DNA of 64,000 bases. Source: Beaufortia kweichowensis. Its lineage: Eukaryota > Chordata > Actinopteri > Cypriniformes > Gastromyzontidae. The notes beneath the pieces are model-generated. The model ran no database searches, was not told where the DNA came from, and saw only the letters and a program-made list of their open reading frames with translations. The stretch lies in assembly GCA_019155185.1 (NCBI GenBank), contig CM032802.1, positions 16,332,425 through 16,396,424 of the forward strand, read 5' to 3'. The number at the start of each line of letters is the position of its first letter. Position 1 is the stretch's first letter. Positions 39,866 through 49,429 of the stretch are shown here, in pieces. The position numbers and the translations under genes were made by a program.

Positions 39866-40790
39866 GTAGGCCAGAGAGCACAGATATACAAGGGAAAGGC
39901 AACAATGTGATATGAAGGTGAAGATCTCCTGTTGACAAGGTTAAAGTGTAGAACAGCTATGCCAAGGTACCTGATACTGACTGTTAGAACACTCTAGCAC
40001 TTTGCGTAGATTGGAATAAACAGTAAGAGCTCAGAGCTCCAGTTTACAAGGCATTTACTTTATCCAATTAATTCACAAGTCCTTGTAGATGCACCAGACT
40101 ACTATGACAAAAACAGTCTGTAAATTAGATTGGACCTTTAAACAGTATGCTGGTAAAGCATTTCAGCAAAAAAGACCTCCATTCCTTCACGTAGGCCAGA
40201 GAGCACAGACGTACAAGGGAAAGGCAACATTGTGATATGAATGCAGAATCTCCTGTTGACAAGGTTGAAGTGTAGAACAGCTATGCCAAAGTACCTGATG
40301 CTGACTGTCAAAGTGAATAAACAGTCAGAGCTCAGAGCTCCAGTTTACAAGGCATTCACATTATCCAATTAATTCACAAGTCCTTGTAGATGCACCAGAC
40401 TACTATGACAAAAACAGTCTGTAAATTAGATTGGACCTTTAAACAGTATGCTGGTAAAGCATTTCAGCAAAAGACCTCCATTCCTTCCATGTAGGCCAGA
40501 GAGCACAGGCGTACAAGGGAAAGGCAACATTGTGATATGAATGCAGAATCTCCTGTTGACAAGGTTGAAGTGTAGAACAGCTATGCCAAAGTACCTGATG
40601 CTGACTGTCAAAGTGAATAAACAGTCAGAGCTCAGAGCTCCAGTTTACAAGGCATTCACATTATCCAATTAATTCACAAGTCCTTATAGATGCACCAGAC
40701 TAGTATGACAAAAGCAGTCCGTAAATCAGATTGGACCTTTAAACAGTATGCTGGTAAGGCATTTCAGCAATGCCATGGATTATTTCTGAT
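39866..40790. repeat. Nested ~300-bp spacer repeat, three copies in this unit
   Basis: The spacer block starting gtaggccagagagcac begins at 39866, 40191 and 40491; all other full units have two copies. Each block contains a decayed Thr-like relic whose minus strand reads gccttgtaaactggagctct. The third copy explains why this unit is 3301 bp. Confidence 0.9.
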
Positions 40791-40850
40791 GATGAGGAAA
40801 TGTGCACATCATAATGGCCTAGGGTTTAGAGGAGAAAACCACCGACTAAA

Positions 40851-40920
40851 GGCACTGCTGGGATTTGAACCCAGGATCTCCTGTTTACGAGACAGGAGCT
40901 TTACCAGCTAAGCCACAGCC
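40851..40920 (-). tRNA. tRNA-Thr-CGT, copy 10
   Basis: Carries gagctttacc where other copies have gcgctttacc, and a shortened acceptor end. Otherwise normal. Confidence 0.65.
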
Positions 40921-41085
40921 CGCCTATTGGAAGAAAAGTGACTCCCGGAAACAAAACACATACAAAGGTGCAGAATGAACGGTAAAAAAATTAAATGTAC
41001 GTAACGCTTTGAAAAAGGGGAATTTTAGTTTCGGTTCAGTCATAATTCCACCGGAAGTAAGACCTTTGTGGACGACATCGGTACA

Positions 41086-41172
41086 CCTTCGATAACTCAG
41101 TTGGTAGAGCGGAGGACTGTAGGCGGTTCACTGGTCATCCTAAGGTCGCTGGTTCGAATCCGGCTCGAAGGA
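41086..41172 (+). tRNA. tRNA-Tyr-GTA with intron, copy 10
   Basis: Full length, with substitutions in the D arm (gataactcag) and 3' anticodon flank (cctaagg) not seen in inner units. These fit an older edge copy. Confidence 0.85.
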
Positions 41173-41240
41173 AGAGGTGTTTTTCCTACGTGTTGGTCTT
41201 GCAAATTGTTAAAAATGTCCGTCTCTCGTCAAAATGCAAG

Positions 41241-41304
41241 TTCCCTGACCGGGAATCGAACCCGGGCCGCGGCGGTGAGAGCGCCGAATCCTGACCACCA
41301 GGGA
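41241..41304 (-). pseudogene. tRNA-Glu-CTC without D arm, copy 10
   Basis: 64 bases; one substitution in the T loop (gggaatcgaaccc). Confidence 0.85.
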
Positions 41305-41438
41305 CTGTCTGCTGTTTGCTTGGCCCACGCACAGGGCAAGTGGGCGCCTGGCTCGTTACGCTGATATGGAGAGATAGACCAAAGGCGTGAAAGTGAAATG
41401 GGCGCACATCTTAAACCAGTGGTTTAAAAGTAGCACCC

Positions 41439-41503
41439 TGCCCGTGTCAGGCTCGTACTCACGACCTTTAGATTATGACACTGAGGGGCTGCGCCAATGA
41501 GGC
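41439..41503 (-). pseudogene. tRNA-Met-CAT with short D arm, copy 10
   Basis: As copy 2 but one base missing at the 3' acceptor end (tgcccgtg). Confidence 0.7.
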
Positions 41504-42342
41504 ACAATGGACGTTTGGGGGAGGGTTGATTCTCCGGGAACCACAGTGAAGGAGGCGTCACTGACAGAGGAATCACAAGGGAAGTCAAAGTAAACTTTAC
41601 TTCTTTACTTGTATCTGATTTTTGCTAATGTAAATTGGATTATACACACAGTGATTAAGACATTTTGTTTGAAATTAAACTGCAAACGTGTAAACTTGAA
41701 ACTTGAAAGTTCCTGGAAGAACCACAATATTCTAAAGAGCATAACAAAAGCAAAGCATCAAGCCAACAAAGAAGCTACAATAACAGTCTGACAGCATCAG
41801 GAAACAGTGAGTTCCTTTAAATGTTTTACATCTGGGAAAAACAAGAAAAACTCTATTCATATAGTATACACATATTGACATAATGAACCAAAAATACACA
41901 TACAATTTCAATTAAACTAAACAAAGGACGAGAGACTTGCCATTCTTGGTCTACCAGCCTACCTGCTCACCAGCAACTCAAGTTCAGGTGTGAATTAGCA
42001 ACTGTGAAGGCCTATGCCACATAAGCGGTAAACGCCCACTGATAACTCAGTGGCCAATCCCGTTACAATACAAAAAACAAGTACAGACATCAATGGAGGG
42101 ATGTGCCTCATCAGAAGGAGGCGACCGACCTGAAATCTCTGACCATCACATACCCTGATGATGTAACCAGTGAGCCTGCAAATTCAAAACTAACTAATCA
42201 AAGGCCTCCAGAAACACAAAAATCAGACTTCATGCAAGTTCAAGACAGGAAAGTAAATGCAGATCTGTTCTTTGTCACAGACTTATATGGTCTTTTTCAG
42301 TAGAATAAGACCATTAATTCCACCAGAAGCATGACCTTTGTC

Positions 42343-42682
42343 GAATAAAGTATTGGCCCGTTTTTATATCTGAACACTTCCTGTATATTCTTAAATTGTA
42401 AAAGTGACATGTAAATGTTTATTTATTTAAAGTCAGGAATTTTCCATGCTTATTAAACAGATAATACTATACATTTGATTAAATCGAGAAAGAGAACCAT
42501 ATCGGTATTAGTGAAAGTCTAATATAAAGAAGAAAAAAACAAAAGACCTTAAAACCATTAAAAGTCATTTTCTGTCAAAAAAGTTTGTAGCTTTAATTTT
42601 ATATGTTTTACATGTTTAATGAAGGATATTTACTCACGTTAAAACAGTGAAATTACCTATAAATACGACTGCTATAACACTG
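42343..42682. other. Non-coding flank right of the array
   Basis: Unique AT-rich sequence begins where gacctttgt meets cgaataaag. No gene or repeat recognised. Confidence 0.5.
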
Positions 42683-43009
42683 TGTTACGAACACGCCAGG
42701 CTCTCCGGCTCACCAATCACTGCTCTCACCCTCGCCACATTACTAATCACCACCACCTGTTTCCCATCTTCGTACCAGGATAAAGGACATTCACTAACAC
42801 CCCTCACTGTCCAGTCTCGTTTCAAGATACATTGGATTAATTTACCGTTCCTGCGTCTCCCGAGTTCCTGAGTTCCTGAGTTCCCGTTTGAAAGATAAGA
42901 GGACAGTATTCAGTTTCCGTTGTGCTTGCAATATCCCTTTCAGTTTGTTTAATAAATCTGTTACCTTTTTACCCGATCTCCTCTGACTCCGTCCCTTCTG
43001 TTCATAACA
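42683..43009. mobile_element. Solo LTR with 5-bp target duplication
   Basis: A 327-bp segment begins tgttacgaac and ends ttcataaca (inverted TGTTA/TAACA ends). It is flanked by cactg at 42678-42682 and again at 43010-43014. It contains ttaataaatctgtta, a poly(A)-signal region typical of fish LTRs. There is no internal coding region, so it is a recombined solo LTR. The superfamily is not certain; Gypsy-like is the likely choice. Confidence 0.85.
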
Positions 43010-43014
43010 CACTG

Positions 43015-44418
43015 CTGTAACAAGACTGTACAAATATTTGGACTTTAAACTGTAAAAGATTATTGTTATTATTTAGGTTTTACTTTATTTTGGGTTATAT
43101 CATTTTTTTGAAAAAGTATATTTAATTGATATTGTAATGAAATCACTCCCACATATACAATTCATTTTAAATTTATATAAAACTGTACATTCATTTACAA
43201 GAACAACTCTTTCTGTTCTCAACCTTTTTTTAATTATGTTGTCCAACAAACCACAACAGAAAATAGTTGTATATCTGGCAACATGTTTACCACATTTTTA
43301 GTAGCCACACCCATACATAATAATTGTCATAAATCTCACCTCAGTTGGGGAAGGATCTTGAAAAGGTGATCTCAACATTCTCCACTAAAATTTTACCTGG
43401 ATTTTCATAACAATAAACAAAAACAAATGGTTAATGTTGTCGTGTGGTTTTTTTTTTTAAAGACTTAAAATCTTACATCTAAAAAATAAAGTAGTTGCAT
43501 TGTATGTATGTTAGTTGTTCAGTATGCATTGTTCCCTTTCGATACTTCACTCGTACTCGTAAAAAGTTGTGATTAAAAAGTTGTTACGTGAGTAACCGAG
43601 TACGTTCTCTTCTTTTGTTAAAACATGAAGTATTAAGGTATATTCTTTGCAAAATAATGTATGTATTATTGCATGTGTTGTATTAATGTATCTGTTGCTG
43701 TTCTTCCACTAGCATGATGTCATCATTGCCATCACAAATGTTGTATAGCATGGTGCATGCCATGTTCATTCTATGACAGAGCGAGCTTTGGCATGATGAG
43801 CATTAAACCTGTAAAGCCACAAAGGTGATTATTTATGTACTATCTAAATACAAAAAGCAAGTAATAATACTTAATTAAAAAAAACATATGCTGTGTCATT
43901 GTTACGCGTGTCACCAGGGCAAGGGGCCTCTTTTTTATTGTTAATTTGTGATAAAAATGTAACATGTAAATGTTACTAGTGAAATGAAATTGTTTCTGTG
44001 TATTTTTTATAATATGCACTGGAATTTTAGAGCATTATATACTTAATGAATACTAATAATGTAAAAAAACATATAATAAATAGTAATATTTGTAATAACA
44101 TTTTTAATATTTAAAAATGTATAAAAAGGGCTACTAATAAAAAACTTGTTAACAGTTAGCTGATGTGCAATACTTACATCTGTGCATTTATTCTTAAGTA
44201 AAAAAAGGCATTCTCAGCTGCCCTCTCCGGTGCACAGACCATAGGGTTGCGATTTCATCAAGGTCTTCAAGTACCTATACAACTGTATAGGATCGTTTTT
44301 CTCAATTTAACGGACAACTTAAGGCACTTTGTCTAAAAGTCATTATGTCTATGGAAAGACCCAATAAAACATGGAAACCCCAAACACAACTTTGCTTCCA
44401 TACAAAAACATAATTAAG
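43015..44418. other. Non-coding AT-rich DNA
   Basis: No gene recognised. AT-rich, with short open frames only. Confidence 0.5.
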
Positions 44419-44500
44419 TTCAATTCAATTTTATTTGTATAGTGCATTTTCACAAACTTAATTGTACCAAAGCAGCTTTACAAGGTATTGAAAAACAAAA
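44419..44500 (-). mobile_element. 5'-truncated LINE 3' end (same family as at 62209)
   Basis: The string ttcaattcaattttatttg and the following caaagcagctttaca match the 3' end of the LINE at the right edge of the window, in the same orientation. Only the last 60-80 bases are clear. Confidence 0.6.
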
Positions 44501-44954
44501 ATCAGTGAAAAACATGAGACTAACTCAGGCTTTATCAAAAACAATAATTTGGAGTGCTGTTCCAGACATTTACTTCTGCGTTTGAGGTGAGGAATATCCA
44601 AAATCCACCATTGGGCTAGACTGGACTCCATGCCATGGTCCCCGCCCCTCCCGTTTTTGTTCATTTAATTTGTACACAGTAATACGTCTAACAATATTAT
44701 CTTAAATTCTGGATCTAATATCAATTATTGTAACGTTGTGCAATTAGTAAAGATTTAGCACTATGCAAATCTATCTACAAACCCGATTCCATAAAAGTTG
44801 GGACACTGTACAAATTGTGAATAAAAAGGAATGCAATAATTTGCAAATCTCATAAACCTATATTTTATTCACAATAGAATATAGATAACATGTCAAATGT
44901 TGAAAGAGAGACATTTTGAAATGTCATGCCAAATATTAGCTCATTTTAGATTTC

Positions 44955-45368
44955 ATGAGAGCTACACATTCCAAAAAAGTTGGAACAGGTAGCAATAAGA
45001 GGCCGGAAAAGTTAAATGTACACATAAGGAACAGCTGGAGGACCAATTTGCAACTTATTAGGTCAATTGGCAACATGATTGGGTATAAAAAGAGCCTCTC
45101 AGAGTGGCAGTGTCTCTCAGAAGTCAAGATGGGCAGAGGATCATCAATTCCCCCAATGCTGCGGCGGAAAATAGTGGCGCAATATCAGAAAGGAGTTTCT
45201 CAGAGAAAAATTGCAAAGAGTTTGAAGTTATCATCATCTACAGTGCATAATATCATCCAAAGATTCAGAGAATCTGGGACAATCTCTGTGCGTAAGGGTC
45301 AAGGCCGAAAAACCATACTGGATGCCCGTGATCATCATAAAGAGGAAGATGTGACAAAGAAGACCTAA
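44955..45368 (+). pseudogene. Transposase N-terminal fragment with helix-turn-helix
   Basis: 137 codons. Residues about 65-105 form a Tc1-type DNA-binding helix-turn-helix (RRKIVAQYQKGVSQRKIAKS), followed by a GRKT stretch like the AT-hook/GRPR-like linker. A second ATG at residue 59 (MGRGSS) is the more likely original start, since residues 1-58 overlap the terminal repeat region. The frame stops where the catalytic core should begin. Confidence 0.7.
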
Positions 45369-45375
45369 GACAGTT

Positions 45376-45507
45376 GAGCAACTAGAAGCCTGTATTAGAC
45401 AAGAATGGGACAACATTCCTATTACTAAACTTGAGCAACTTGTCTCCTCAGTCCCCAGGCGTTTGCAGACTGTTATAAAAAGAAGAGGGGATGCCACACA
45501 GTGGTAA
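45376..45507 (+). pseudogene. Transposase C-terminal fragment (Tc1 family)
   Basis: 44 codons in a different frame, ending ATQW stop. The motifs CIRQEWDNIP and VPRRLQTVI match the C-terminus of Tc1-like transposases (pattern W-N-x-I-P, then P-R-R-x-x-x-V-I). It lies just 7 bases beyond the end of the N-terminal fragment, so about 170-200 codons of core were deleted. Confidence 0.75.
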
Positions 45508-45916
45508 ACATGGCCTTGTCCCAACTTTTTTGAGATGTGTTGATGCCATGAAAGTTAAAATCAACTTATTTTTCCCTTAAAATGATACATTTTCTCAGTT
45601 TAAACATTTGATATGTCATCTATGTTGTATTCTGAATAAAATATTGAAATTTGAAACTTCCACATCATTGCATTCTGTTTTTATTCACAATTTGTACAGT
45701 GTCCCAACTTTTTTGGAATAGGGTTTGTAAAAAAACAAGAAAAAAATTATAGAATTATAGAAAAATAAGTCTTAAAACTTAAAATGCTTACTGTTTTTTA
45801 CTCTCATTGTCTAAGCACACAATCAGTCTATTATTGTCTTAATTTGAAATAATGTTCTGTCTCTGATATACGAGTTTACAAAACTATGGGACCATGATGT
45901 ACTGTACAGACATGTA

Positions 45917-47491
45917 TCACTCAGTTTTTCTTTTTCTGTTACAGCACATGACACACAAATATCTAACAGTCCAAAATACAGAAAGACTGAATATCAAGAC
46001 AACTGCAAATAATGTAACCGTCACATCTATTGAGTAATAGGAGTACCAAGGCATTTTGTAAGATTCTGTACGCAGGTGAGCAGCACCTTTATGTCTCATA
46101 ACAAACTCAATCCAGAAGATGGCGCTGTCTAAAGGTTTAACAGGTTTGTCTCTGTGAAGATGAGAAAGTCTTTGCATACTCAGTCTGTAGGACGGCTCAT
46201 TGATGACTTCCTGTATTGCTGTGAGGAGTATGTTCCTATCTAAAGTTGCAACAGAGAGCATCTTGGCTCCTCCTCTTTCTTGTAGTCGAAGAAGATTATC
46301 GTATTGATCAAAGAAAAGTGGAATTCCAACCACTGGAATACCGTGATACAAAGCTTCCTGGACCCCATTGGTTCCTCCATGTGCTACAAAAACTTTAGTC
46401 TTTGGATGTCCTAGAAGATCGTTCTGTGGCATCCAGTCAAGCAGTAATGTGTTGTTGCCCAGAGTAGATGGTCTTTTTCCAGTAAATCTCCAAATCACCT
46501 TTTGAGGAAGCTGAGCAAAAGCAGCAGCTATTTCTTCAGTTACGTCTTCTGGTAGTTTACTGATAAACGTCCCTAAAGACATGACGATGACTCCATGCTC
46601 TCCAGAACTTTGCATAAAGTCATCCAGATCATGTGGAAGAGCCTTTGCTGGTTTACACTGGAAGCCACCAATGTAGATCATATTTGGCATGGTTGGACGT
46701 GGAAACTCGAAAACAAAATCAACTCTCATCAGCCATATGTCAGCTCCCCGAAGTAGTTCTCGAAAGTGTACATGTGAGTGCAAATATTTGTCACAAAGTG
46801 CTTGGTACTGTGGTTCGGTTACCAGTCTCTTCGGAAGATCCATTAACAAAAAGAAGAAAACATTTTTCACTCTTTGAAAGAACGTCATTTTGTCTGTGTG
46901 CCCTGATCCTGTAATAGGGATGTAAGATAACGGTGAGGGAGCGATGTCCAAGTGTCCCTCACCTGTTGCAGTCCATCTCACATTATAGACCATGGGTAGC
47001 TGGAGTTTATGAGCTAGAATAATCCCAGTGCCCCATGTTGGGTCAGTAAATATAAGATCATACTGCTTTTTTTTCAATGTCTTCATAATATCCTCATTTT
47101 CAAATATATTTGTGACAAGCTGAAATATCATTCCATGGACTTTATGAATGGCACCGAGCATTTCCAATTGCCAATTTATAAAACTCAACCAAGAACTCTT
47201 TCCTCTCACATGGTCAATCATTTTGTTGAGGGTTTCGTGTACAAATTCTTCATCAATACCTGTGGTGTTTGGTACAGTTATGGCATTGTAATAAGTGGAG
47301 TTTTCCTTAACATACCAACTGTTACTGGTGCGTATTACATCAACCGTGTGTCCCTGTCTATACAAAGCCTTAATGATGACCTCCATATTAACCCAATGAC
47401 TTCCCTCCAAAGGCATCACCAAGATTTTACCACCATCACAGAGTGAACTAAAAAATATTAAGATTGTTATCCAAAGTTTGAGAGAAATCAT
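45917..47491 (-). CDS. ugt5-like: UDP-glucuronosyltransferase, UGT5-like, single coding exon
   Basis: A 524-codon uninterrupted gene, the normal UGT length. The enzyme is expected to join glucuronic acid from UDP-glucuronate to small lipophilic substrates on the lumenal side of the ER. Residues 1-20 are a signal peptide. His32 in GSHW is the catalytic base and Asp150 in FTDP its partner. The UDP-sugar signature spans about 353-396 (WMPQNDLLGHP, then HGGTNGVQEA and PLFFDQYDN). A membrane helix lies at about 489-510, and the tail ends KRKTE, fitting the KxKxx ER-retrieval signal. A splice acceptor (ttacag, ending near 47520) lies about 28 bases before the ATG, so a non-coding 5' exon is likely upstream. 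The whole coding region in one exon is typical of fish UGT5 and unlike UGT1 or UGT2. Substrate unknown. Confidence 0.93.
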   Translation of the reverse strand: MISLKLWITILIFFSSLCDGGKILVMPLEGSHWVNMEVIIKALYRQGHTVDVIRTSNSWYVKENSTYYNAITVPNTTGIDEEFVHETLNKMIDHVRGKSSWLSFINWQLEMLGAIHKVHGMIFQLVTNIFENEDIMKTLKKKQYDLIFTDPTWGTGIILAHKLQLPMVYNVRWTATGEGHLDIAPSPLSYIPITGSGHTDKMTFFQRVKNVFFFLLMDLPKRLVTEPQYQALCDKYLHSHVHFRELLRGADIWLMRVDFVFEFPRPTMPNMIYIGGFQCKPAKALPHDLDDFMQSSGEHGVIVMSLGTFISKLPEDVTEEIAAAFAQLPQKVIWRFTGKRPSTLGNNTLLLDWMPQNDLLGHPKTKVFVAHGGTNGVQEALYHGIPVVGIPLFFDQYDNLLRLQERGGAKMLSVATLDRNILLTAIQEVINEPSYRLSMQRLSHLHRDKPVKPLDSAIFWIEFVMRHKGAAHLRTESYKMPWYSYYSIDVTVTLFAVVLIFSLSVFWTVRYLCVMCCNRKRKTE

Positions 47492-47520
47492 GTTTCGTAA
47501 AAACCGTGTCGTCTTGCCTG

Positions 47521-48100
47521 TAATTGAAAAAGTAAAATTCAGATCAGCATTAAAATTAGCATTAAATTGTCACTTTGTTTATATTATGTTTGAAGTTTTA
47601 ATTCAGTTTTGTCAAAGAATGAATTTATGACCCAACAAAACTTGTTTCATTAACAGAATGTCAGTTTCAAGCTGACATGAAAATATAATAATAACAACAA
47701 CAACAACAATAATAATAAATTGTATCTACATATTGTATTTATAACTTGTAGTCTGGACCTCCAAGGTCCCCATTTGGTTTATTAGAAAATAACTAAAAAA
47801 CCATTTTAAAACTTAACTCTTTTAAAGTTAGTCTACAAAAGATCATTTAAATAATGACAACAACCCACTTATTAGTAATGAATATTCATTCAATAAAAAA
47901 ACCTAATTAATAAACCGCAGAGTGTACTTACTGGTATAATATAAATTTCTTTATAAGGATTTATAAGCTGCTGGATAATTTTATTTAAGCATGTTACTCC
48001 TTGTCTGTGTCTCAGAAATCAGCAGATACTCCTTCAGGATTATACTGTAATTCACTGTGAAAGTCACAGTTTTAAAATGCAGTGAGTGGCTCAAAGCAAA
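47521..48100. other. Upstream region of the UGT gene
   Basis: Presumed 5' intron and promoter region of the minus-strand UGT gene. It holds a short imperfect AAC/AAT run near 47690-47718. No exon or promoter motif can be fixed with confidence. Confidence 0.4.
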
Positions 48101-48498
48101 TGGTCACGGAGTCAGTAATCCCGCCTTCAGCATCGGATTCATCCACTCCAGTCACATAATCTGCTTCCCCGGACTTTTGCACTTCATTCCCCACAATGCT
48201 TTGCACTTCACCGGCCACCAGCTTGATTTCACCTGCACCTGATCTTCATTATTAATGAAGACTCTATATAATGGACTCTATATAATGCTTGTTTTTGTTC
48301 TCAGTCTTTGTCTGGTATTGTTGTTGTTATTTGGCGCAATACTTACCTGAAAACTGTTTGTTACCCGTTATTCTGTGGATGTTCGTACCTGAGATCTTGT
48401 AGGTTTTTGTTACCAGTTATTCATTGGCTGTTTGTTGGACTTCAGGAAAGTTTCGTTTAGATTTCACTCCTGAGTTTGTCATTTACCTAACGCTAACA
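48101..48498. mobile_element. Probable solo LTR
   Basis: A 398-bp segment starting tggtcacgg and ending cgctaaca, with caaa on both sides (48097-48100 and 48499-48502). It has tatataatg boxes near 48262-48295, and base composition and layout resembling fish Gypsy LTRs. A 4-bp duplication is weak support. Confidence 0.5.
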
Positions 48499-49429
48499 CA
48501 AATAAGTACAAAGTGTAAAGTTTATTTAAAATTGGTCACTTTAAATGACACAGGTGTTTTTAATGCTCACATAAACTGATATTTAGTGATATAAATGATT
48601 AAATATATTAACTGTGTTGTTTTTTTGTGAGTGGAGCTTGTGGCAGAAAGTGACAGTTCTGCAACAGCAGCCAGATGTGACTCTAAAATATTTATGCTTT
48701 CTTAATTTTTATTTTTTAGTTTGCCTTACATTAAAAAGCTAATCCTTAGCAATAGAGTGAGTTTTTTTTGACCCGGACTCACTGTTAGCTCTTCGGGTCA
48801 ATTATCCACTGCCAGATATCTTCACATTAAACCCCAGTATATATGCAAAGAAAAGCTCACGTCATAATCTCTTGGAGCATATATTTTTGTGCTTTGTGAT
48901 CATGTCCAGAACATTAAATACAGATGTTACACCTGCACACTACTCACTTTTTGGTGTATCCCCACAGTTTTAATCCCCAACGGTAAAAGCAGCATGGTGA
49001 TATCATATCCAGTATGAAGACTGATGATTTATAGTCTGCTTTGGTAGACACAGAGTTTCAAAGACTATTAACTAAATCATTGTGGGCTGATTACAGTAAT
49101 CCACCGAGTATAGAGAAAATGCATGGTAATGAACAGTAATGAACTAGCAATGAGAAAATATGCGCTTTTTATTTGTCAATGGAGACGATGCTTGAGTACA
49201 TAAAATAACCTGCTTTTTTATTTAACTGACAGCCTTTTTGCTAGAAGCTTTTTGAGTAGGTACAAGTAAACTTGGCCCTAAAAGGTCTGTCTTAATAACA
49301 AAGGATATTTTTTAGAAAAAAATGTTTAATTATGCATAATACAGTTGTGGAAAAACCGTCTTACAAGATATACTATTGTTGCGCTTTATCTTTCAGTGTT
49401 CCCTGTCAAATATTTATTTAACAAAAAAC
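48499..49429. other. Non-coding DNA between the LTR and the SLC6 gene end
   Basis: Mostly the 3' flank of the SLC6 gene. An AATAAA poly(A) signal on the minus strand (tttatt at 49413-49418) lies about 12 bases after the stop codon. Nothing else recognised. Confidence 0.5.

Larger units (their letters stand above)
11011..42342. repeat. Tandem array of a ~3.0-kb tRNA-gene unit (10 full copies plus 1 partial)
   Basis: Taking cagggcaagtgg as marker, units start at 11011, 14014, 17044, 20016, 22993, 25979, 28975, 31943, 35039, 38031 and 41332, giving spacings of 2968-3301 bp. Below I number tRNA copies by Thr-AGT order, 1 to 10. Each unit holds seven tRNA loci, the same spacers, and several decayed Thr-like relics, for example the inverse of tttacaaggcatttacttta. 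Sequence identity between units is very high, with differences mainly small indels. The array ends at about 42342 inside the spacer, just before where the next Thr-AGT would be. Teleosts are known to carry large repeated tRNA clusters. Confidence 0.97.
44778..45727 (+). mobile_element. Tc1-like DNA transposon, internally deleted, TA target duplication
   Basis: A 950-bp element with long inverted ends starting caaaccc; both ends carry aagttgggacactgtacaaa. It is flanked by TA at 44776-44777 and 45728-45729, the Tc1/mariner target duplication. It keeps the two ends of a transposase (next entries) and lacks the DDE catalytic middle, so it cannot move by itself. Confidence 0.88.

Noticed and set aside
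11000..42300. Families of recurring 60-154-residue open frames across the array
   Set aside because: They recur only because the DNA repeats, they run across tRNA genes, their ends shift with each indel, and they show no domain or codon signature.
11011..42342. CRISPR array or satellite DNA
   Set aside because: A 3-kb period with intact tRNA genes; no short direct repeats with unique spacers, and the context is vertebrate.
11011..42342. tRNA-derived SINE cluster
   Set aside because: The units are joined head to tail, with no A-rich tails or target duplications, and several genes keep introns and true terminators.
46633..47446. Plus-strand open frames opposite the UGT gene
   Set aside because: Shadows of the coding strand without motifs or start context.
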